Positions 57,044-64,000 of a stretch of 64,000 bases of DNA are shown one piece after another. The stretch covers positions 16,168,878 through 16,232,877 of the forward strand of contig NC_064839.1 in the NCBI RefSeq assembly GCF_024166365.1. The letters run 5' to 3'. Under the pieces are notes generated by a model. The model had not been told where the DNA came from, ran no database searches, and saw only the letters and a list, made by a program, of their open reading frames with translations. This DNA is from Elephas maximus indicus. Lineage: Eukaryota > Chordata > Mammalia > Proboscidea > Elephantidae. Each line of letters opens with the position of its first letter. Position 1 is the stretch's first letter. The translations under genes and the position numbers were made by a program.

Positions 57044-58056
57044 TGTGCTCTGCCTTCATCCAACTGCTCATTCATGCAGCAAATATTTACTAAGCAGCCA
57101 CCCTGTGCTGGACTCTGTATTAGGCCTGGAGGATATAGCAGAGGCCAAAACAAAGTCTCTGCCTCAAAGACTGTACATTCTAGTGAAGGGGACAGACACA
57201 CACAAATAAATAGACACCAGGGAAAGATAAACTCTTCTCAGAAAAACAAGGCTAAGGGTATGTAGAGTGATGCTGGGTGGTACTGTTTTAAACAGGGAAG
57301 TCACCTTTAAGGAAGTGACATTTAAGCAGAGACCTGACTGAAGTACAAAATTCTGGGCGAAGAAGATTCCCAACAAAGGGCCAGCGGCTGGAGCAGAAGT
57401 GGGGAGGGAGGTAACAGGGGCTAAATCATGTATTTTTTATAAGCCGTAGTAAGGAGTCTGGCTTTCACTCTGGGTACCATGGGGATCCAGGAGAGGGGTG
57501 GTGAGTACAGGAGGGACTTAGATTTTTAGACGATCCCTCTGGCTGCAATACAATAAACTACAGGGGACAAGGGTAGAACCAAAGTACCTTTTAGGAGTCT
57601 ACTGCAATAATCCTGGCCTGAGTGATGGTGGCTTGTTGTACAGGGGTAGGGGCGACGACAGCGGGAATTGGTCAGATTCAGAATACATTCTATAGGTGAA
57701 ATGAGCTATCAGAACAGATGCGGGTGTGAGAGAGAACGACTCCAAGGCTTTTGGTCTGAGCAGTTGAGCAAATGGATGGTACCAGTTATCTCAACGGGGA
57801 ACACAGGGATAGAGGAGTATGTTTTTAGAAAGGAGCCCTGCTGGCATTAAAGGCTTCGGTTGCTAACCTGGGAGAAAGATGTAGCAGTCTGCTTCTGTAA
57901 AGACTACAGGCTCGGAAACCCTATGGAGCAGTTCTACTCTGTCCTAAAGGCTTGCTATGAGTCAGTATCGACTCCAGGGCAAGGGGTTTATGTTTTTGGA
58001 CATGCGAAGTTCGAGATGGTAGGTATCCAAATATACACCAACTGGCAAGGTTGAGC
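57044..58056 (+). mobile_element. Ancient mammalian interspersed repeat, long copy
   Basis: Head 'ccaactgctcattcatgcagcaaatatttactaagc', then 'ggatatagcagaggccaaaac', 'gacatttaagcagagacctgactg', 'aggtaacaggggctaaatcatg', 'tgcaataatcctggcctgag' and 'ccaaggcttttggtctgag'. A widespread pre-eutherian repeat; I do not name it. Interrupted by the AfroSINE 57834-57991. Confidence 0.65.
57834..57991 (+). mobile_element. AfroSINE
   Basis: GGAGCCCTGCTGGCATTAAAGG head, lacks part of the tRNA-like region, ends CTCCAGGGCAAGGGG. Confidence 0.9.
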
Positions 58057-58430
58057 AGGCTTTTTTTTTTTTTTTTTTTTATGCGAATCCAGGATTCACA
58101 GAACTGGTCAAAGCTGCAGACAAATATTTGGAATTGATCAGTGTACAATGGCATTGAAAGTCGTGTGCCTGGATGAGACTACCTCAAAGTGTTGGACAGA
58201 GGGATAGGATTCAGTCCTTGGGACACAGTCCCAGCCTCCAAGAGCAGCCTGGGGTAAGACTCGACTGGATAATAAGGAGGCAGACGCTGTACGGGGGCTT
58301 CATGAGGGGTGCAGCCACAATCGGAAAAGATCACCTTAAAGGATGACCAGTAAATAGTTCGTCGGGAGCTTGGAGGCAGGTGGGCAATTTTCCCAAGTTT
58401 GCAAACACATGGTAGCTCATAAGACATGAC
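57992..58430. other. No gene seen; upstream flank of the LSM14A island
   Basis: Repeat end, then unique sequence. A T(20)-type run lies at 58060-58080. Possible distal promoter DNA. Confidence 0.4.
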
Positions 58431-58644
58431 GCGTCTGGAAATGGCAGACGCCAGGCCGAGGTAGGCGGACAGCCGCGCGCGCCTCCACTCCAGCCCGAAG
58501 TGTCCTGGAGCCAGGAGCCCCGTCATCTTTCCCTCGGAGTCCCTCTCGGGCGGCACAATCACGGTCGCGCTAGATCAAAGCAAGGCGAGCCACCACCAGG
58601 CCAGAAGCCGCGGAGGAGCCGGAGTCGCCCAGCCCTAGGCCGAG

Positions 58645-58654
58645 TCTCGCGAGA
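58645..58654. promoter_or_regulatory. TCTCGCGAGA element (BANP-type)
   Basis: Perfect palindrome 238 bp upstream of the LSM14A ATG. This motif is established as the methylation-sensitive BANP site of CpG-island promoters; Kaiso was an earlier candidate. Confidence 0.75.
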
Positions 58655-58683
58655 GCGCGGCCACGCCAGCCCAGCATGCCCCG

Positions 58684-58727
58684 CGCCGCCGCTGCCGCCG
58701 CCGCCGCTGCCGCCGCGGCGCCGCGGC
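58684..58727 (+). repeat. GCC/GCT triplet-rich run
   Basis: Interrupted GCC repeats (CGCCGCCGCTGCCGCCGCC type) in the promoter region. Length variation between individuals is likely for such runs. Confidence 0.85.
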
Positions 58728-58768
58728 TTGAAGGCGGGAGGCTGGGGGAGGGTAGCGGAGCCGGCGTT

Positions 58769-58779
58769 GCCGCCATGTT
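58769..58779 (-). promoter_or_regulatory. YY1-type site
   Basis: Minus strand reads AACATGGCGGC, the YY1 consensus. In TATA-less promoters YY1 sites often lie at or just after the TSS, so transcription may begin near 58750-58770. Confidence 0.65.
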
Positions 58780-58801
58780 GGGTCTGAGGCGGCTGCTGTA
58801 G
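58775..58801 (+). other. Short upstream ORF in LSM14A leader
   Basis: ATG TTG GGT ... TAG, eight codons, ending 90 bases before the main ATG. It overlaps the YY1 site, so it is in the mRNA only if transcription starts upstream of 58775. Confidence 0.5.
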
Positions 58802-58891
58802 GCGCCGAAAGAGCGAGCGGGCGTGCGGAGCGGCGACGGCGGCGTGGCATCTGCCTGTCTGCGAGCGGCCCCGAGCGGCGGCGGCGGCGCC

Positions 58892-59012
58892 ATGAGCGGA
58901 GGAACCCCTTACATCGGCAGCAAGATCAGCCTCATCTCCAAGGCGGAGATCCGCTACGAGGGCATTCTCTACACCATCGACACTGAGAACTCTACCGTAG
59001 CCCTCGCCAAAG
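58892..59012 (+). CDS. LSM14A: LSM14A exon 1 (coding part), first 40 residues
   Basis: LSM14A (RAP55A) is a cytoplasmic RNA-binding repressor of translation. It is a core P-body component that works with DDX6 and 4E-T, and has a reported role in innate sensing of nucleic acid. Exon 1 starts [20 protein letters not shown] and ends STVALAK, the first strands of the N-terminal LSm (Sm-like) domain. The start has G at -3. After codon 40 (AAA, 59009-59011) one further G belongs to the exon. The donor is AAAG then GTGCGC at 59013, giving a phase-1 intron. Family length is about 460 residues, so the rest lies beyond the window. Residues match the vertebrate protein as I know it, with no damage. Confidence 0.97.
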
Positions 59013-60717
59013 GTGCGCTGGGGCGAGCTTCGGGGTGGGGGAGCCGGGCCGGGCGCCCGCTGGGGGCCGCGCCCCGCTCTCGGCCTCCTCCCTCCGTCGT
59101 CTCCCCGTAGGCCGCTGCCTTCCCTCCCTCCTGGCTCCGGCGTCGCCGGCCGGGCCCGGGCCTCCTCGGGGCTTCCTGGCGCCCACCCCGGGGTCCGCGC
59201 CTGAAATCCGGGGACCTGCGGGGCCGAGAGCGGGGTGGGCGGGGCGGCCCTGAAGGCGGAGAGCGGCCGGGAGAACACGGAGGGCCGAGCCTTCCAACTC
59301 CGAGATTCGGTGGTTCTGTTGTCCGGCCAGAAAACAAAGCCTGGGCGTTCAGAGAATGTTTCCGCCCACCTTGAGCTGAGTGCGGTTTTGTTCGTGCCAT
59401 GGCACCCGTTTTCTCACGTTCTTAATTTCGATTCGTTGAGCTGTTCCTCAGGTGAAGTGTGAGTACTGAGCCAAAACTTTGGGTGTGCTCTGCGACGCAA
59501 ACGATCGCAAAAGGCCATTGGAATCATCGAGCAGATCACGTCCCACTTGTCTCAAAAATGGTATTTGCTTGTTAAACCGGAATCCGTTCTCAAAGCCTGT
59601 TGTGCAAGCATGTTTTTAGGTGCATATTAGAAATGCTCTTGCTGCCCCGACTACCCTACTTCTAGAAACCCGGCGAGGGGAGGGGTCAGCCTTGATCCAG
59701 GAACCTGTTCTGAAGGTAGATCTCAGGGGTCGGTGTGCGCTGACTGACCCCGGTGGAGCCTCGCTGGGCCAGGGGGCTCTGGATGTGAGGAGGAGAGGGG
59801 TCCTACCCAGAGGGGTTAGCATCGCCACGATCGGAGTTTTGCTTCCTTTCACACGTACTGGGCCTTTGCTATGCCGTAAAACCAAAAAGAAAATAAACCT
59901 TAACACCTTCGTCTTGAAGGAAATTCTCAAAACAGTTGGGAGACTTGGAGAGGCAAGCAAAGTCCAGGGTAATTTCCCCAGCGTACTTGGTAGTTCTGGA
60001 CTGAACAGCCTGGTAGGGTAGAAAGCAGTTCAAGTCTCGGGTTAGAAAGTAAATTTTCTAAAGTCATAAAAAAAATTTTAAATATTTAACTGATGGTAGG
60101 AGAATCATTTCACAAAATCAAACAAGTATTTAGTAACATTTTTTTGTTGTTGTTGGATCCTCCGGTAGAGCTTTTTAATAACACTGGTATTGGGGCAGAT
60201 CTTACGCTTGGGTAGGAAATCTTTATGGTTCAGAACTGTACACCATCTCATAGGAGGAGCTCGATCGAGTACATATGGTAGATCTTAGCGGCCTTGGTGC
60301 TTGCTCCCTGGCCACTGTGTTTTGGAATCCCTTCCTACTGAGTAAATTCCAGCCAGTTATGCAAGAGCAGTCCAAGATGTTCTAGAGTTGGGTTGTGGTG
60401 ATGGTTGCACAACTTTATTTAGAATCATTGAATTGTATGCTTTAAAAAATTACCAAGCCTATTTAGAAAACAGTGACGAGTACCCCAAAACTTCCCTCTT
60501 TTCTTGTGAAACATTGCCTCGTTAAAACACTTGTAAACTAGCTCTTCATCAGCTTCTTCAGGAATCCACGATAGTTCAGGGTTCATGATAGTATTTAGCG
60601 ATGATTAAAGATTTGCCTGGTGATGCTTTTTAAGTAGCCCAAGTCAGGTTTTGTTTGGCCTTGTTTTTAAATTATCTTAAATTCCTTTTTTTTTTTTTTT
60701 TTTAAACAGATGGATGT

Positions 60718-61119
60718 TTTCTTAGTTGTCTAGTGCTGCTATAACGGAAATACCACATGTGGGTGGCTTTAACAAACAAATTTATTTTCTCTGTTCAGGA
60801 GGCTAGAAGTCTGAATTCAGGGGGCCGGCTCAAGGGGAAGGCTTTCTTTCTCTGGGCTCTAGGGGAAGGTCCTTGTCTCTTTTCAGCTTCTGTTTTCTCG
60901 GTTCCTTGCTGGTCTTTATGTGGTGTGGCATCTTTCTTCCCCCATCTCTTCCTGCTGCTTGCTTAATCTGCTTTTTTAAATCTCAAAAGATTTAAGGTAT
61001 ACTCTACGTTAATACTGTCTCATTAACGTAACAAAGAAACCCCTATTCTCAAGTAGGATTATAACCACAGGTAAGGATCTACAACACATATTTTGGGGGA
61101 CACAGTTCAATCCATAACA
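60718..61119 (-). mobile_element. MaLR-like solo LTR, 5-bp target duplication
   Basis: 402 bp, minus strand, same family as 22744-23255 with internal deletions. GATGT at 60713-60717 and 61120-61124. Left edge slightly mutated. Confidence 0.85.
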
Positions 61120-61244
61120 GATGTTTAGCTGTATAGTGTTTTGGATTTTATGGCTTTATGAAATTATATGCTCCCTAAAGTTCTTGGTGAGAGCCACATA
61201 CAAGTTTGAAACAGTATTTCTGATTAAAGTGCTTTAACTTTTTA

Positions 61245-61277
61245 ACCCATTGCCGTCAGTCTATTCCGACTCATTGT
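61245..61277 (-). mobile_element. AfroSINE tail fragment
   Basis: AACCCATTGCCGTCAGTCTA then TTCCGACTCATTG; the rest is missing. Confidence 0.75.
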
Positions 61278-62158
61278 TTTTTTAATGTGAACTTAAAGAT
61301 ATCTTGCCAGCTGAGTAACTTACCTACCAGTGAGTTAGCTGTACAACCTTTACCACTCAAAAAAAAAAAAAAAAAATACATTTTTAAGATTTCTGAAGTA
61401 TTAGTTTCAGTCCTTTTTTAAAATTATGAACATATTTGTTAAAACAGGAACCTAAAAGCATTTATATTTTTAAATTTGTCTTTTCAATAGCTTCTAGAGT
61501 CAATAAACATTTCATTAGTTAGTGTGTAATAATTAAGTTCATGTGCCAAACGTAATTCGTTCCTTGAATCAAGACAATATAAATATGAATACAGCACTGA
61601 AGATTTTTTTAATCATTTGTACCGTGGCTTTGATATTTAATCTTGCATGCATTCATATATGCTTTTTTGTGTAACAGGTTTGGGGAATTTAATCATATTT
61701 TCAAATCCGTACCAAATCTTGATGTATTATTTTACATAGTGTTCTGTAATCTAAAACTACTTTGCAACTGTCCAGTCAATGCTGGCCTCTTTACTTATTT
61801 CAGATTTCTAAATTATAAGTGGGGCCTTTGGTCTTAAAATTTTAGAGTTTACGTGACCTGTTGAGTAATACGATGTCTGAAAAATCTACCTTTTTTCGAA
61901 AATTTGGAAAAAGGAAAAACAACACTCTGATTAAAACCACAAATTTATCCAGTTTAGAATACAGTATGTATGCGCAGATTCCCTGGGTTATTAATGTCCG
62001 AGTTAGGGACAACTTGCCTCATAAATTTGCCCTCACTTTGAAACGGTTGAACAAACAGCTACTCGAAACAAGCTCTTCCTCACACTCACCTTCACCTGCT
62101 GTCTCTGAAACTTTTACATCCTTGAAAAGGCTTGGAGCCATTTCCTTGCACTGAGGGC

Positions 62159-62308
62159 AATCCCACTGCCCTGGAGTCGATTCCAATTCTCAGTGACCCT
62201 GCTGGACAGAGGTAGAACTGCCCCGTAAGGTTTTCAAGGAGCAGCCTGTGGATTTGAACTGCTGACCTTTTGGTTGGCAGCCGTAACCACTGCACCACCA
62301 GGTGTCCT
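62159..62308 (-). mobile_element. AfroSINE
   Basis: Minus-strand short form ending CACCACCAGGTGTCC, with a T-rich then A-rich stretch to its right. Confidence 0.92.
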
Positions 62309-62589
62309 CCTTTCTTTGCTCTAAAAAAAAAAAAAAAAGTAGGGCTAAATAAGAACCATACACAACTGTTCCGATCTACAGATTGTTTAAACAGACGTTT
62401 AGGAACCATCTCATTCGTAACCTTGGGATTGCCTGTATATTGAAATTTAGAGATTCTTGTTACTATTTTCAAACTATGGGTGAAGAATTACTCTCTTTGA
62501 GTAAAGTATTAGACTTTTCAGGGTTTTTCTTCCCCCATTTCTTTCCTTCATTAGTTGTGAAATATAACCACACATGCTAGAAAGTACAT

Positions 62590-63330
62590 CCTCGCTAACA
62601 ACAATACTTGGTCTTAGATTTTAAAATTCTAGCCAGTCTGATGAACATGTAGTGGTACATGGTTTTCATTTCTGTTTCCCTGATTTGAACACTTTTTCAT
62701 GTATTGGCCATTAGGATTTCATCTTTCATGAAGTACCTTTGAAATCTTTTGCACATTTTTTATTGAAATGCATGTCTTTTTCTCGAGCTGTATATTTTGA
62801 TTATGAATTCTTATACTGGATGTATGTATTGTAAATATGTTTTCCCATTTAATGGATGAACATTGAAAAGGATGAACAGAAGTTCTTAATTTTAATATGG
62901 ACATGTTTATTAGCCTTTTATGACTAATGTCTTTTTTTTTAAAGGAATTTTTCCTTACGCCAACTCAAGGTCATGGAGATACTTTCGTTATCTTTTCAAA
63001 GGTTTTTTTTTTTTTTTTTTTGCTTCTTCATATTTAGGTCTATAATGTGCCTGAAATTGGTTTTGTGTGTGATATGAGGTAACTAGATATTTAAATTTAG
63101 TGAGAGATTCGTTTGGTTTATATGATCCAGATTATAATTTAGGTTCTTTATTTGGGTATTATCATTTAAATCCGTGTGGAACTGTAAACAATTCTTGAGA
63201 TTTTGGCCATTTGCATTTGATGTAGTATGATGCGGTATTAGGGTGACTACATGGCCTGATCTGCCCTAGTGGAAAGACCTCGTTTATACCTGTTGTTTGG
63301 CATGTACTAAAATATATAAAACAGCATTTT
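62590..63330 (-). mobile_element. L1 fragment, antisense
   Basis: Minus-strand L1 ORF2 C-terminal text ('ctgatttgaacactttttcatgtattggcc', 'ttcttaattttaatatggacatg'), old and diverged. Confidence 0.7.
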
Positions 63331-63423
63331 AATATTAACTCTTTTTTCTGATTTAATATATTGTGTAAATACTTTCTATCTATATATTAAATATGTATTT
63401 AATACAAACAATTTACTCTTGGC

Positions 63424-63540
63424 TATTAACCTGAAGGTTGGCACTGCAAAAGAAAGGCCTGGTGATCTGCTTCCATAGAGATTACAGCCAAGAAATCCCT
63501 TTGAAGCAGTTCTACTCTGCAACTCATGGCAATAGAGTAT
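63424..63540 (+). mobile_element. AfroSINE, internal piece
   Basis: 'ctattaacctgaaggttggcac', then 'gaaaggcctggtgatctgcttcc' and 'gcagttctactctgcaac'. Head and tail are missing. Confidence 0.8.
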
Positions 63541-64000
63541 ATTTATAAGTATATTTAATAATAATGTTAAATTATTTTAATACTGAAGACATGATTATTA
63601 AAATTATTTAAAGCACCCCTTTTTATCTGATGAACTTTGATGCTTGAGACCCATCTCAGTAAATGTCATTGTGTCCTAAAGGCGACCTGAGTGTGTAGCT
63701 GTATCTGGATGGCAGTTTTATTTGTTGTAGCCTTTGTCACAGCAGAGTTTGCTTTCTTTATAACCCTAATTGTGACTTAAATCCTCTTTGCTCATTTGCA
63801 TATGTGGTTATTGTTCATCTTCAACTTCTTCCCCTTCAAAGTCTGAACTCCTGGGATGAACAAATATTGATTTAATGAATGAGTAAATGAAAATGATTTA
63901 GTGTCTTAGCTTATTAATCTTGTAATAGTCTCTTTGAAATATCTCTAAGTAATACTTTTCTATGTTCACAATTGTATCTCTCTTTAAAATTCAAATATCT

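Larger units (their letters stand above)
58430..59330. promoter_or_regulatory. LSM14A: LSM14A CpG-island promoter
   Basis: About 0.9 kb, very rich in C, G and CpG, around the LSM14A start. No TATA box. It has a palindromic TCTCGCGAGA at 58645-58654 and a YY1-type GCCGCCATGTT at 58769-58779, both features of TATA-less housekeeping promoters. Broad transcription is expected from the class. Exact TSS is not visible from sequence. Confidence 0.9.
59013..64000 (+). other. LSM14A: LSM14A intron 1, 5' part
   Basis: Donor GTGCGC at 59013. The first 300 bp are still CpG-rich. 59330-60712 holds no recognised gene; 60380-60470 has an L1 3'-end look. The rest contains an LTR (60718), SINE pieces (61245, 62159, 63424), an L1 (62590) and a 97-codon open frame (61861-62154) with no known relatives. 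No acceptor for exon 2 is expected to be identifiable here, and none is claimed. Confidence 0.9.

Noticed and set aside
58559-59278. 239-codon minus-strand open frame over the LSM14A island
   Set aside because: Long frames are expected by chance in CpG-rich DNA. It overlaps exon 1 antisense and its Ala/Pro/Arg-rich text matches no family.
1-64000. Novel multi-gene defence or biosynthetic system
   Set aside because: Only one host exon and one retrocopy are present. All other long frames trace to LINEs, LTR elements or CpG-island composition.

Overview
This is mammalian nuclear DNA, almost certainly from an afrotherian (elephant, manatee, hyrax or a relative). The main evidence is more than 20 copies of the tRNA-derived AfroSINE family, several RTE-type LINEs whose 3' tail resembles the AfroSINE tail, and a lineage-style L1. 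The only functional protein-coding sequence I recognise is exon 1 of LSM14A (ATG 58892, donor after 59012, + strand) in a CpG-island promoter. From established vertebrate gene order, the DNA to the left is probably intergenic sequence upstream of LSM14A. Everything right of 59012 is its first intron.

Layout. 1-2628: 3' half of an RTE LINE, an old L1 fragment, an LTR piece and an antisense L1 3'UTR. 2634-10770: an old L1 split by a 7.27 kb L1 with a 15-bp target duplication, whose reverse transcriptase core is deleted. 10770-18650: AfroSINEs, an ERV-like fragment, an RTE tail, an RTE split by a MaLR-like LTR, and L1 3' ends. 18838-19215: an isolated GC-rich island with GC boxes and a minus-strand splice donor, which may be an unannotated promoter and first exon. 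19470-25900: L1 fragments on both strands interrupted by an LTR and a SINE. 26290-26980: an AfroSINE whose 3' end is amplified into five 64-bp tandem units. 27890-32410: a deep nest of L1 insertions. 34717-35468: a dead SNRPC (U1C) retrocopy with poly(A) and target duplication. 36505-45110: RTE copies, stacked AfroSINEs and a second ERV-like copy. 45390-47596: LTR plus internal remnant of a MaLR-type provirus, minus strand. 47600-56130: LTRs, L1s and a third ERV-like copy. 56440-58056: an ancient mammalian repeat. 58430-59330: LSM14A promoter and exon 1. 59330-64000: intron 1.

The genes do not form an operon or pathway. The story is transposon dynamics: L1 made the L1 insertions and the SNRPC retrocopy, RTE probably mobilised the AfroSINEs, and LTR elements left solo LTRs with 5- or 6-bp duplications. 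I found no new defence, toxin, CRISPR or catalytic system. The most useful unexplained items are the orphan CpG island, the SINE-derived minisatellite, repeated use of the same target site by successive insertions, and an ERV-like family with a leucine-type primer site and a shared octamer motif.
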